Shown here in pieces: positions 1 to 8,526 of a DNA stretch of 64,000 nucleotides (positions are counted from its first letter, which is position 1; each line of letters starts with the position of its first letter). The stretch is from Pseudomonas alliivorans (GTDB lineage: Bacteria; Pseudomonadota; Gammaproteobacteria; Pseudomonadales; Pseudomonadaceae). Under the pieces are notes generated by a model that ran no database searches, was not told where the DNA came from, and was given only the letters and a program-made list of their open reading frames with translations. The translations under genes and the position numbers were made by a program. Where the stretch lies: the NCBI RefSeq assembly GCF_017826695.1, contig NZ_JAFFZW010000009.1, positions 124,001 through 188,000 of the forward strand, given 5' to 3'.

Positions 1-325
1 CCACGGCAAGAACCCAGCGACCTTGCAACACATGGTCGGCCAGCCATTGCGGGCCGGACACATAAGGCAAGCCTTTATTCAGGACATACTCGACCGCAGG
101 GTTGCCACGCGACAGGGCGTTGCCGATCACGATCAGGTCCGGCGCAGGGTCAAGCTGCGCAGGGTCGTAACCCTGGGTCAGTTCGATGCCCTGGGCTTCG
201 AGCTGCGTACTCATGGGTGGATAGACGTTGGCGTCGGAGCCCGTAACCCTATGGCCCGACTCTTTGGCGAGCACCGCCAGCGAACCCATGAACGTGCCGC
301 AGATACCAAGGATATGAATATGCAT
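1..325 (-). CDS. mpl: UDP-N-acetylmuramate:L-alanyl-gamma-D-glutamyl-meso-diaminopimelate ligase, 5' part
   Basis: Peptidoglycan recycling enzyme that joins the recovered tripeptide L-Ala-gamma-D-Glu-mDAP to UDP-MurNAc in the cytoplasm. Only the first 108 or so codons are present; the gene runs off the left edge. The visible protein begins MHIHILGICGTFMGSLA and continues with the Rossmann-like Mur ligase N-terminal domain (glycine loop around residues 8-15, acidic residue after a second strand near residue 30). The ATG is preceded by GAGAGGT at suitable spacing. Mpl differs from MurC in this N-terminal sequence, which is why I name it mpl. It is divergent from the aldehyde dehydrogenase at 552, as in P. 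aeruginosa around PA4020. Confidence 0.93.
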   Translation of the reverse strand, partial: MHIHILGICGTFMGSLAVLAKESGHRVTGSDANVYPPMSTQLEAQGIELTQGYDPAQLDPAPDLIVIGNALSRGNPAVEYVLNKGLPYVSGPQWLADHVLQGRWVLAV

Positions 326-551
326 GACCAACCTCTCAGAACATCCCGGCAGGTTAACGTAGGGAGGGTGAAATGGCACCCAGAGTTTGTACGCGATGCT
401 GTCGCCCGAGGTCTGGTCGAGGCCGCAAACATGAGGCTAAAGTTCAGGTCCCGAAGGCGCGGCAAATAGCCTACTCTTGATAACCTGCTGCCAGATGTTT
501 GAAAGCTGAATCGATACAGACTTCCTCAAAACAAGAACCAGGAGACATACC

Positions 552-2072
552 ATGCGTTACGCTCATCCCGGTACCGAAGGCGCCATCGTCAACTTCAAGG
601 AACGCTACGGTAATTACATCGGCGGCGAGTTCGTCGCCCCGGTCAAAGGTCAGTATTTCACCAACACCTCGCCGGTTACCGGCAAGGCCATCGCCGAATT
701 CCCCCGCTCCACGGCAGAAGATATCGACAAGGCGCTCGATGCCGCCCACGCAGCCGCCCAAGCCTGGGGCTCGACCTCGGTGCAGGCCCGCTCGCTGGTC
801 CTGCTGAAGATCGCAGACCGCATCGAAGCCAATCTGGAAACCCTGGCCATCACCGAAACCTGGGACAACGGCAAGGCGATTCGCGAAACCCTCAACGCCG
901 ACATTCCGCTGGCCGCCGACCACTTCCGCTACTTTGCCGGTGTGCTGCGCGCACAGGAAGGCAGCGCTGCCGAGATCGACGGCAACACCGTCGCGTATCA
1001 CATCCATGAGCCGCTGGGCGTGGTCGGGCAGATCATCCCGTGGAACTTCCCGATCCTGATGGCGGCCTGGAAGCTGGCGCCTGCACTGGCGGCCGGCAAC
1101 TGCATCGTGCTCAAACCTGCCGAGCAGACCCCGCTGGGCATCAGCGTGCTGATCGAACTGATCGGCGACCTGCTGCCACCCGGTGTCCTGAACATCGTGC
1201 AGGGTTATGGCCGTGAAGCTGGCGAAGCCCTTGCGAGCAGCAAGCGCATCGCCAAGATTGCCTTTACCGGCTCGACCCCGGTCGGCTCGCACATCATGAA
1301 GCTGGCGGCGGACAACATCATCCCGTCCACCGTGGAGCTGGGCGGCAAATCGCCGAACATCTTCTTCGAAGACATCATGAGCGCCGAACCGGAGTTCATC
1401 GAGAAAGCGGCCGAAGGCCTGGTGCTGGCGTTCTTCAATCAGGGCGAAGTCTGCACCTGCCCGTCCCGCGCGCTGGTTCAGGAATCGATTTATCCACAGT
1501 TCATGGAAGCGGTGATGCGCAAGGTCGAGAAGATCAAGCGAGGCGATCCGCTGGACACCGACACCATGGTCGGCGCTCAGGCGTCCGAGCAGCAGTTCGA
1601 CAAGATTCTTTCATACCTCGATATCGCCAAGGGCGAAGGCGCGGAGCTGTTGACCGGCGGCAAGGTCGAGAAGCTGGAAGGTGATCTGTCGAGCGGCTAT
1701 TACATCCAGCCGACGTTGCTCAAAGGCAACAACAAGATGCGTGTGTTCCAGGAAGAAATCTTCGGCCCGGTAGTCAGCGTCACGACCTTCAAGGACGAAG
1801 CCGAAGCCGTGGCAATCGCCAACGACACCGAGTTCGGTCTGGGTGCCGGCCTCTGGACCCGCGACATCAACCGCGCATACCGCGTGGGCCGTGCCATCAA
1901 GGCTGGTCGCGTCTGGACCAACTGCTACCACCTCTACCCTGCGCATGCGGCGTTCGGCGGCTACAAAAAATCCGGCGTCGGCCGCGAAACCCACAAGGTT
2001 GCGCTCGAGCACTATCAGCAGACCAAAAATTTGCTGGTGAGCTACGACACCCATCCGCTGGGGTTCTTCTGA
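552..2072 (+). CDS. exaC: NAD-dependent aldehyde dehydrogenase, ExaC/acetaldehyde type
   Basis: 506-residue aldehyde dehydrogenase, full length for the ExaC group. The cofactor-side asparagine lies in PWNFP (N165), the general base in VELGGKSPN (E262), and the catalytic cysteine in FFNQGEVCTCPSR (C301 by alignment with C302 of ALDH2). It lies directly before eutB and eutC, so it most probably oxidises the acetaldehyde released by ethanolamine ammonia-lyase to acetate. The ATG at 552 follows AGGAGACATACC, a good ribosome-binding site. ExaC itself is known from ethanol oxidation; the specific substrate here is inferred from the neighbours. Confidence 0.9.
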   Translation: MRYAHPGTEGAIVNFKERYGNYIGGEFVAPVKGQYFTNTSPVTGKAIAEFPRSTAEDIDKALDAAHAAAQAWGSTSVQARSLVLLKIADRIEANLETLAITETWDNGKAIRETLNADIPLAADHFRYFAGVLRAQEGSAAEIDGNTVAYHIHEPLGVVGQIIPWNFPILMAAWKLAPALAAGNCIVLKPAEQTPLGISVLIELIGDLLPPGVLNIVQGYGREAGEALASSKRIAKIAFTGSTPVGSHIMKLAADNIIPSTVELGGKSPNIFFEDIMSAEPEFIEKAAEGLVLAFFNQGEVCTCPSRALVQESIYPQFMEAVMRKVEKIKRGDPLDTDTMVGAQASEQQFDKILSYLDIAKGEGAELLTGGKVEKLEGDLSSGYYIQPTLLKGNNKMRVFQEEIFGPVVSVTTFKDEAEAVAIANDTEFGLGAGLWTRDINRAYRVGRAIKAGRVWTNCYHLYPAHAAFGGYKKSGVGRETHKVALEHYQQTKNLLVSYDTHPLGFF

Positions 2073-2088
2073 TCCACTGACGGGATGA

Positions 2089-2114
2089 TCATGCCCACGT
2101 TCGCGTGGGCATGC
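2089..2114. repeat. Hairpin with 10-bp stem after the aldehyde dehydrogenase
   Basis: CATGCCCACG, a TTCG loop and CGTGGGCATG form a stable stem 20 bases after the stop codon. No T-run follows, so it may be a REP-like hairpin or an RNA-stabilising end rather than a classical terminator. A related hairpin occurs near 18918. The remaining 2115-2332 shows no gene; it must hold whatever promoter eutBC has. Confidence 0.55.
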
Positions 2115-2332
2115 AGCCCGCCCCATCGTCGTGCACGCTGTCACCGATCAATGCCCCGACATAACGCATCGCCAGTCAGGCCCACCCGCTACACCCTGCA
2201 AACTCGCACTCATCCTCAGGATGGAGTATTAATTGCTTACATAGCTTCCCACAGTCGTTTGAACCGGGACGTCACCGGTTCGACCGAAAGACCACGTCCG
2301 ACGCGAGCAGCGGGACGTCATGGAGAATCTGT

Positions 2333-3727
2333 ATGGCGAGCTTTTCTCATTCTGTCGGCGCGCAGACGTACCGCTTCGACAGCCTCAAAGCAGTCATGGC
2401 CAAGGCCAGCCCTGCGCGTTCCGGCGATTTTCTGGCCGAAGTCGCAGCGCAGAACGACGGCGAGCGTGTAGCCGCGCAAATGGCGCTGGCGAACATCCCG
2501 CTCAAGCATTTTCTTGAAGAAGCGTTGATTCCTTACGAAGATGACGAAGTCACGCGCCTGATCATCGATACCCACGACACATTGGCTTTCGCCCCCGTCA
2601 GCCATCTGACCGTTGGCGGCTTTCGTGACTGGCTGCTCAGCGATCAGGCCGACGAAAGCAGCCTGCGAGCACTGGCGCCAGGGCTGACGCCGGAAATGGC
2701 TGCCGCCGTTTCGAAGATCATGCGCGTACAGGATCTGGTACTGGTGGCGCAGAAGATCCGCGTCGTCACGCGCTTTCGTAACACCATCGGCCTGCGTGGT
2801 CGCCTATCGACCCGCCTGCAACCCAATCACCCTACCGACGACCCGTCCGGTATCGCAGCCAGCGTGCTGGACGGCCTGCTGTACGGCAACGGCGACGCCA
2901 TGATCGGCATCAACCCGGCCACCGACAGCACCTCGTCCATCATCGCCTTGCTGGAAATGCTCGACGCCATCGTCCAGCGCTACGAAATTCCGACCCAGTC
3001 CTGCGTGCTGACTCACGTCACGACGTCCATCGAAGTGATCAACCGCGGCGTGCCGGTGGACCTGGTGTTCCAGTCGATCACTGGCACCGAAGCTGCGAAC
3101 GCCAGTTTCGGCATCAATCTCAAGCTCCTGCAGGAAGGTTACGAAGCAGGCCTGAGCCTGAACCGGGGTACGCTCGGGCAGAACCTGATGTATTTCGAGA
3201 CCGGACAAGGCAGCGCGCTGTCGGCAAACGCGCACCACGGTGTCGATCAACAGACTTGCGAAACCCGCGCCTACGCCGTTGCGCGGCATTTCAATCCGTT
3301 TCTGGTCAATACCGTGGTCGGCTTCATCGGCCCGGAGTACCTGTACAACGGCAAACAGATCATCCGCGCCGGGCTTGAAGACCATTTCTGCGGCAAGTTG
3401 CTGGGCGTGCCGATGGGCTGCGACATCTGCTACACCAATCATGCCGAAGCCGATCAGGACGACATGGACACGCTGCTCACACTGCTGGGCGTGGCCGGGA
3501 TCAACTTCATCATGGGCATCCCAGGCTCCGACGACATCATGCTCAACTACCAGACCACTTCGTTCCACGACGCGCTGTATGCCCGGCAAAGCCTGGGCCT
3601 GCGGCCAGCGCCGGAATACGAGGCCTGGCTGGAAAAAATGGGCATCTTCACTCAGGCCGACGGACGGGTGCGTTTCGGCGACAGCCTGCCACCCGCTTTC
3701 CGTCACGCCCTGGCGCATCTGGCATGA
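2333..3727 (+). CDS. eutB: Ethanolamine ammonia-lyase, large subunit
   Basis: Catalytic TIM-barrel subunit of the adenosylcobalamin-dependent lyase that splits ethanolamine into acetaldehyde and ammonia. The 464 residues match the usual length of about 455-465 and the whole chain reads as EutB, including the segment SIIALLEMLDAIVQRYEIPTQ and the C-terminal GIPGSDDIMLNYQTTSFHD. The chosen ATG follows ATGGAGAATCTGT, with GGAG at good spacing. It overlaps eutC by four bases. No microcompartment genes or permease are next to it, so this is the short, carboxysome-free Pseudomonas version of the pathway. Confidence 0.96.
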   Translation: MASFSHSVGAQTYRFDSLKAVMAKASPARSGDFLAEVAAQNDGERVAAQMALANIPLKHFLEEALIPYEDDEVTRLIIDTHDTLAFAPVSHLTVGGFRDWLLSDQADESSLRALAPGLTPEMAAAVSKIMRVQDLVLVAQKIRVVTRFRNTIGLRGRLSTRLQPNHPTDDPSGIAASVLDGLLYGNGDAMIGINPATDSTSSIIALLEMLDAIVQRYEIPTQSCVLTHVTTSIEVINRGVPVDLVFQSITGTEAANASFGINLKLLQEGYEAGLSLNRGTLGQNLMYFETGQGSALSANAHHGVDQQTCETRAYAVARHFNPFLVNTVVGFIGPEYLYNGKQIIRAGLEDHFCGKLLGVPMGCDICYTNHAEADQDDMDTLLTLLGVAGINFIMGIPGSDDIMLNYQTTSFHDALYARQSLGLRPAPEYEAWLEKMGIFTQADGRVRFGDSLPPAFRHALAHLA

Positions 3728-4602
3728 GGGAACGGCCTGTGAATGAACTGGAAAGCACTGCAACAAGTCCGGACACCACGCCGCCCAATCCCTGGCTGGA
3801 ACTGCGTCGTCTCACATCGGCCCGTATCGCGCTGGGCCGCACCGGCACCAGTCTGCCGACCTCCGCGCAACTGGACTTTCAATTGGCACATGCCCAGGCG
3901 CGCGACGCAGTGCATCTGGCGTTCGATCATGCAGGCATCAGTGCCCAATTGGCTGAAAAAGGCCGCGAAACCCTGTTATTGCATAGCGCGGCCGCTGACC
4001 GTGACAATTACCTGCAACGGCCCGATCTGGGAAGACGCCTGAACGATGAGTCTGCCAGCCAGTTGCGCGATTACGCAGCCGCTCATCCGGGCGGGCTTGA
4101 TCTGGCGATAGTGGTGGCAGACGGCCTGTCGGCGCTGGCCGTTCATCGCCACGCGGTGCCCTTTCTGGTGCGCCTGGAAGAACAGGCTGAAGCAGAAGGC
4201 TGGACACTGTCGCCTGTGATCATGGTGGAACAGGGTCGCGTGGCCATCGCCGACGAAATCGGCGAACTGCTGGGTGCAAAGATGGTAGTGATCCTCATCG
4301 GCGAGCGCCCCGGCCTCAGCTCTCCCGACAGCCTGGGGCTGTATTTCACCTACGCGCCGAAAGTCGGACTCAACGATGCGCACCGCAATTGCATCTCCAA
4401 CATCCGGCTGGAAGGCCTGAGCTACGGCATGGCAGCCCATCGCCTGCTGTACTTGATGCGCGAGGCCTGCCGCCGCCAGGTGTCAGGGGTAAAACTCAAG
4501 GACGAAGCGGAACTCAAGACTGTGGAATCCGACGAGACCGCCGACAACCTGAGCAGACGCACCGGCAATTTCCTGCTCGCGGGCCCGGACGACCCGCATT
4601 AG
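3724..4602 (+). CDS. eutC: Ethanolamine ammonia-lyase, small subunit
   Basis: 292-residue cobalamin-binding partner of EutB. The family-typical core is visible: EQGRVAIADEIGELLGAK, then VILIGERPGLSSPDSLGLY, and NCISNIRLEGLSYGMAAHR near the C-terminus. The start ATG overlaps the eutB stop in an ATGA arrangement, which indicates translational coupling; a GTG five codons further in is a possible alternative start. The first 35 residues are poorly conserved in the family, so the exact start matters little for function. Confidence 0.95.
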   Translation: MRERPVNELESTATSPDTTPPNPWLELRRLTSARIALGRTGTSLPTSAQLDFQLAHAQARDAVHLAFDHAGISAQLAEKGRETLLLHSAAADRDNYLQRPDLGRRLNDESASQLRDYAAAHPGGLDLAIVVADGLSALAVHRHAVPFLVRLEEQAEAEGWTLSPVIMVEQGRVAIADEIGELLGAKMVVILIGERPGLSSPDSLGLYFTYAPKVGLNDAHRNCISNIRLEGLSYGMAAHRLLYLMREACRRQVSGVKLKDEAELKTVESDETADNLSRRTGNFLLAGPDDPH

Positions 4603-4687
4603 ATTGCGCTTTCTAAAGCCGCCAGTCAGCATCGCTGTGACCATCCTGGCGCATTGCATTAGCCCATAGTGAAGTTGAGGCCCGACC

Positions 4688-5149
4688 ATGCGGATCATCC
4701 AAGCCACGCTTGAACACCTTGACCTGCTCTGCCCGTTGTTCGTCAAATACCGCGAATTCTACGGCGAGCTGCCATTCCCCGATTCGTCACGGGACTTTCT
4801 GGAGAAGCGCCTGCGCCGCGGAGAGTCGGTGATTTATCTTGCACTGGCGAAAGATGACGAGAACAGACTGTTGGGCTTCTGCCAGCTCTATCCCAGCTAC
4901 TCCTCGTTGTCGCTCAAACGCGTCTGGATTCTCAACGACATCTACGTTGCCGAAGACGCCCGTAGACAATTGGTCGCCGACCACTTGATGAAAGAAGCCA
5001 AGAAAATGGCCAAGGAAACCCAGGCCGTGCGCATGCGCGTGTCGACCAGCAGCAACAATGACGTGGCGCAAAAGGTCTACGAATCGATTGGTTTCAAAGA
5101 AGACACCCAGTTCAAGAACTACGTGCTGCCGATCAATTCGGACCGTTGA
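4688..5149 (+). CDS. GNAT family N-acetyltransferase
   Basis: 153-residue single-domain GCN5-type acetyltransferase. The beta-4 segment with RVWILNDIYVAEDARRQLVA carries the usual acetyl-CoA-binding position, although the R/Q-x-x-G-x-G/A loop is relaxed to RRQLVAD. The C-terminal part VSTSSNNDVAQKVYESIGFK is a typical GNAT substrate and dimer region. The substrate cannot be told from sequence. The same gene lies between eutC and the dedA gene in P. aeruginosa (PA4026, from memory), so the position is ancestral rather than functional evidence. Confidence 0.88.
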   Translation: MRIIQATLEHLDLLCPLFVKYREFYGELPFPDSSRDFLEKRLRRGESVIYLALAKDDENRLLGFCQLYPSYSSLSLKRVWILNDIYVAEDARRQLVADHLMKEAKKMAKETQAVRMRVSTSSNNDVAQKVYESIGFKEDTQFKNYVLPINSDR

Positions 5150-5157
5150 TCCTGTTC

Positions 5158-5192
5158 GCGAGCAAACCGCAATTCCCCCCGGGTTTGCTCGC
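5158..5192. terminator. Hairpin after the acetyltransferase gene
   Basis: GCGAGCAAACC pairs with GGGTTTGCTCGC (11 base pairs, 12-base loop) immediately after the stop codon at 5149. There is no clear T-run, so it is a probable but not classical terminator. Confidence 0.5.
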
Positions 5193-5340
5193 CCGCCTCC
5201 TTGTCTCGCAACAGTTGTAACATCTCTATTGAAATCTTGCGGTTCCCTGCCTGCATTCTCCTTCTATAATGCCGCGCACACTGCACACGTAGTTTCTTCC
5301 GCATGCGACCCGGCTCAGGGTTCTCGCCTCAGGTGCTTCA

Positions 5341-5988
5341 ATGGAATTCAACCCGCTCGACCTCATCCTGCATCTCGATGTTTACCTCGACATGCTGGTG
5401 ACCAACTACGGCACGTGGATTTACGCGATTCTGTTTCTGGTGATTTTCTGCGAGACCGGCCTGGTGATCATGCCGTTCCTGCCGGGCGATTCCTTGCTGT
5501 TCATAGCAGGTGCCGTAGCAGCAGGCGGCGGCATGGACCCGGTTCTGCTCGCCGGACTGTTAATGCTGGCGGCGATACTGGGCGACAGCACCAACTACAT
5601 CATCGGCCGCACAGCCGGTGAAAAGCTGTTCAGCAACTCAAGGTCGAAGATTTTCCGTCGCGACTACCTGCTGCGGACTCAGGTTTTCTACGAGCGTCAC
5701 GGTGGCAAGACCGTCACGCTCGCACGTTTTCTGCCGATCATTCGCACCTTTGCGCCCTTCGTGGCGGGCGTCGGCCGCATGTCGTACCCCCGCTTTGTGG
5801 GCTTCAGCGTGCTGGGCTCGGTGCTGTGGGTGGGCAGTCTGGTCACGCTGGGCTTCTTCTTCGGCAACGTACCGTTTATCAAGCAGAACCTGACGTTCCT
5901 GGTGCTGGCAATCATTGCGCTCTCCCTGCTGCCGATGATCATCGGCGTCGTGCGCAGCCGCACAGGCCGCTCCGTCGACGTCAGCTGA
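5341..5988 (+). CDS. DedA family inner-membrane protein
   Basis: 215-residue polytopic membrane protein of the DedA/SNARE-associated family, members of which act as phospholipid (undecaprenyl phosphate or phosphatidylethanolamine) flippases. Hydrophobic segments lie near residues 20-50, 55-80, 140-165 and 170-205. The re-entrant motifs are present: FLPGDSLLFIAG near residue 43-55 and ARFLPIIRTFAPFVAGVGRM near 125-145, the latter carrying the conserved F-x-R-x-x-P-x-x-R arginines. AGGTGCTTCA precedes the ATG. mtfA follows after three bases, so they are probably co-transcribed. Confidence 0.9.
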   Translation: MEFNPLDLILHLDVYLDMLVTNYGTWIYAILFLVIFCETGLVIMPFLPGDSLLFIAGAVAAGGGMDPVLLAGLLMLAAILGDSTNYIIGRTAGEKLFSNSRSKIFRRDYLLRTQVFYERHGGKTVTLARFLPIIRTFAPFVAGVGRMSYPRFVGFSVLGSVLWVGSLVTLGFFFGNVPFIKQNLTFLVLAIIALSLLPMIIGVVRSRTGRSVDVS

Positions 5989-5991
5989 CAC

Positions 5992-6801
5992 ATGTGGTCA
6001 TTCAGCAACTGGCGCAGGCAGCGCACGCTGGCGAAGAATCCGGTCCCCGCTGAGCTGTGGCAAACCGTCCGCCAGCACCTGCCGATCCTCGATGGCCTGA
6101 GCGCCGAACAGGAGGCGCAGTTGCGCGATGCCTGCGTGCTGTTTCTGCACGACAAACACCTGACCGCGCTGCCGGGTGTGGACCTGAACGATGAACACCG
6201 GTTGTTTCTCGCCGCACAGGCGCAACTGCCGCTGCTGAACCTTGGCGATCTGAACTGGTATCAGGGCTTTCACGAGATCGTGCTTTACCCTGACGACTTC
6301 GTCAGCCCACAGCGGCATCGCGACGCCAGCGGCATTGAACACGAATGGGATGGCGAACACAGCGGCGAGGCCTGGCTGCAAGGTCCGGTCATTCTCGCCT
6401 GGCCGGGTGTGTTATCGAGCGGTGACTGGGACGCCTACAATCTGGTGATCCACGAACTGGCACACAAGCTCGACATGCTCAACGGGGATGCCAACGGCCT
6501 GCCTCCGCTGCACAGCGACATGCGCATCACCGAGTGGGCCAGCGCCATGCAGAGCGCCTTCGACGACCTCAACCGCCAGCTCGACCTGAACCCCGACGCG
6601 GAAACCGCTATCGATCCCTATGCGGCGCAGGATCCGGCCGAATTCTTTGCCGTTACCAGCGAATACTTCTTCAGCGCCCCCGACCTGCTGCACGCCAGCT
6701 ACCCCGATGTGTACCAACAGCTCAAAGCCTTCTACCGTCAGGACACCCTGGCGCGACTGCTTGCGTTGCAGACACAGGACCCCGCCTACAAGGCCCATTG
6801 A
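5992..6801 (+). CDS. mtfA: MtfA-type zinc metallopeptidase
   Basis: 269-residue cytosolic zinc peptidase of the MtfA (YeeI) family. In E. coli MtfA binds the glucose repressor Mlc and has aminopeptidase activity. The gluzincin motif HELAHKLDMLNG supplies ligands H154 and H158 with catalytic E155, and DPAEFFAVTSEYFF about 55 residues later supplies the third ligand. The length agrees with the family. It starts three bases after the dedA gene stop. No Mlc homologue is seen nearby; the ROK regulator at 44549 is a distant relative of Mlc. Confidence 0.92.
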   Translation: MWSFSNWRRQRTLAKNPVPAELWQTVRQHLPILDGLSAEQEAQLRDACVLFLHDKHLTALPGVDLNDEHRLFLAAQAQLPLLNLGDLNWYQGFHEIVLYPDDFVSPQRHRDASGIEHEWDGEHSGEAWLQGPVILAWPGVLSSGDWDAYNLVIHELAHKLDMLNGDANGLPPLHSDMRITEWASAMQSAFDDLNRQLDLNPDAETAIDPYAAQDPAEFFAVTSEYFFSAPDLLHASYPDVYQQLKAFYRQDTLARLLALQTQDPAYKAH

Positions 6802-6830
6802 CTGATCGCACCATCGCCAAACCCCGTGCA

Positions 6831-6859
6831 TGGCAACGAAAACAGAATATGCCTATAAT
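6831..6859 (+). promoter_or_regulatory. Candidate sigma70 promoter of ppa
   Basis: A perfect -10 box TATAAT at 6854-6859 stands 17 bases after TGGCAA at 6831-6836, a mediocre -35. Transcription would begin near 6866, just before the leader hairpin at 6870-6890. Confidence 0.55.
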
Positions 6860-6921
6860 CCGGACCACTTTTTGGCGGTTCGCGCCAAAATCTGTCTGGT
6901 CAACTACGGGGGCAAAGCCCA

Positions 6922-7449
6922 ATGAGCTACAGCAAGATTCCGGCGGGCAAAGACCTTCCGAACGACATCTACGTCGCGATCGAAATCCCGGCCAACCACG
7001 CGCCGATCAAGTACGAAATCGACAAAGACTCCGATTGCCTGTTCGTTGATCGTTTCATGGCCACCCCAATGTTCTACCCAGCCAACTATGGCTTCATTCC
7101 CAACACCCTGGCGGATGACGGCGACCCCCTCGACGTGCTGGTCGTGACCCCGTACCCGGTATCCCCAGGTTCGGTCATTCGCGCACGTCCGGTCGGCATC
7201 CTGCACATGACCGACGACGGCGGCGGTGATGCCAAAGTCATCGCAGTCCCGCACGACAAGCTGTCCCAGCTGTATGTCGACGTCAAGGAATACACCGACC
7301 TGCCAGCCCTGCTGCTTGAGCAGATCAAGCACTTCTTCGAGAACTACAAGGATCTCGAAAAAGGCAAATGGGTCAAGATCGAAGGCTGGGGCGACGCAGA
7401 AGCCGCACGCGCTGAAATCACCAAATCGGTTGCAGCCTTCAAAGGCTGA
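6922..7449 (+). CDS. ppa: Inorganic pyrophosphatase, family I
   Basis: 175-residue soluble hexameric pyrophosphatase that hydrolyses PPi to two phosphates and so drives biosynthetic reactions. The signature DDGDPLDVLVV carries the metal-binding aspartates near residues 66, 68 and 71, and E20, K29 and Y55 equivalents are in place. Length matches the E. coli enzyme. The ATG follows GGGGGCAAAGCCC. It has its own promoter and a downstream hairpin, so it is probably monocistronic and highly expressed. Confidence 0.97.
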   Translation: MSYSKIPAGKDLPNDIYVAIEIPANHAPIKYEIDKDSDCLFVDRFMATPMFYPANYGFIPNTLADDGDPLDVLVVTPYPVSPGSVIRARPVGILHMTDDGGGDAKVIAVPHDKLSQLYVDVKEYTDLPALLLEQIKHFFENYKDLEKGKWVKIEGWGDAEAARAEITKSVAAFKG

Positions 7450-7469
7450 TTGACAGTTTGCTGTGTCGA

Positions 7470-7494
7470 GACACCTGCGTTGCGGGTGTCTTGG
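7470..7494 (+). terminator. Probable ppa terminator
   Basis: GACACCTGC and GCGGGTGTC form a nine-pair stem around GTT, 20 bases after the ppa stop. The following TTGG is a weak U-tract. Confidence 0.55.
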
Positions 7495-7788
7495 CATAGA
7501 CACAAGCAACAAACTCCCCTCGTAACGCCCCCTCTGCCACAGATTTTTTTCAAAAATCGCGTTTAAAAATGCGTTTAACGAATCGCCAACAATAAACATT
7601 CCAGCGACCCCCGCACAGCCGGCCTAAACGAAATTCTCAGCGTTTATCCAAAATCCGGCGATTACGGAACATGCCTACACGACAAACATCCCGTCTGTAA
7701 TACCTCTCGCCACGCACCCCCAGCGACAACGCCGACATCAACACCTCGTTCATTTAAACACCCTGATCACGCCAGTAAACTCGGCCCC
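7495..7788. other. Intergenic region with repeated GCGTTTA motifs upstream of the CI-like regulator
   Basis: No gene is visible. GCGTTTAA occurs at 7559-7566 and again at 7571-7578, and an inverted pair TAAACG-N10-CGTTTA lies at 7625-7646. The stretch is richer in A+T than its surroundings. The repeats are good candidates for the binding sites of the downstream regulator or of another repressor. Confidence 0.5.
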
Positions 7789-8526
7789 ATGAATACATCA
7801 GGCGATCGACTCCGCATTCTTCTCAAAGAGTGCCACCTCACTGCGACTGATTTTGCTGCCAACCGCAAGATCACGCCGCAACACGTCAATAACTGGTTCA
7901 AGCGCGGCGTCCCGATGGCGCGCATTGACGAGGTGGCTGAACTATTAACCGTTAACGCCCGCTGGCTGCGCACCGGCGAAGGCCCCAAGCACCCGACCGA
8001 TTCCGCCAATGAAAACAACGGCGGCGACACTCGACTGATCGTCCATCAGGATCAAGGAAGAAACATGCTGCGTGGAGACGTGGAAATTCAGATATTCAAG
8101 GAAATCGAATCCACCCATGGCGTCAGCAAAACCGTCCTGGCCGAAGCCCCCGGACAAAAAATCCGCCTGCCTTTGCAGGTCTTGCAAACCATGGGCATCG
8201 ATCCCAAGAACTGCCTGTGCGTCGCCATGGTCGGCAACAGCATGGCTGACAAGATTCAGGACGGCTCGATCCTGGGCGTGGACCGCGAACTCACGCAGGT
8301 GATAGACGGCGAAATCTATGCCCTCGAACACGGCGGCATTCTGCGCGTGCGCTACCTCTACCGCCTGCCCAACGGCGGCCTGCGCCTGCGTAGCCACAAC
8401 GATGCCGAATACCCCGACGAAATTTTCAGCGCCGAAGACATCGAAGATGAACGCATCCGCATCCTGGGCTGGATCTTCTGGTGGTCCACCCTTAACAGCC
8501 GACGCAACGCGATGCTGCTGTTCTGA
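7789..8526 (+). CDS. CI/LexA-like regulator: HTH domain plus S24 peptidase-fold domain
   Basis: 245 residues. Residues 1-65 form a phage-repressor HTH (ATDFAANRKITPQHVNNWFK), and 100-245 form a LexA/CI S24 domain. The nucleophile serine is present in GNSMADKIQDGS. The residue 37 positions later, where LexA has its general-base lysine, is arginine (ILRVRYLYR). I find no Ala-Gly or Cys-Gly cleavage dipeptide in the linker. The fold is therefore kept but RecA-stimulated self-cleavage is doubtful. Related P. aeruginosa proteins such as PrtR control pyocins; no bacteriocin or prophage genes accompany this one. Confidence 0.85.
   Translation: MNTSGDRLRILLKECHLTATDFAANRKITPQHVNNWFKRGVPMARIDEVAELLTVNARWLRTGEGPKHPTDSANENNGGDTRLIVHQDQGRNMLRGDVEIQIFKEIESTHGVSKTVLAEAPGQKIRLPLQVLQTMGIDPKNCLCVAMVGNSMADKIQDGSILGVDRELTQVIDGEIYALEHGGILRVRYLYRLPNGGLRLRSHNDAEYPDEIFSAEDIEDERIRILGWIFWWSTLNSRRNAMLLF

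Noticed and set aside
326..551. TGGCAC followed by TTGT as a sigma54 promoter for the aldehyde dehydrogenase
   Set aside because: The spacing between the two elements is two bases too long and the GC of the -12 element is missing.
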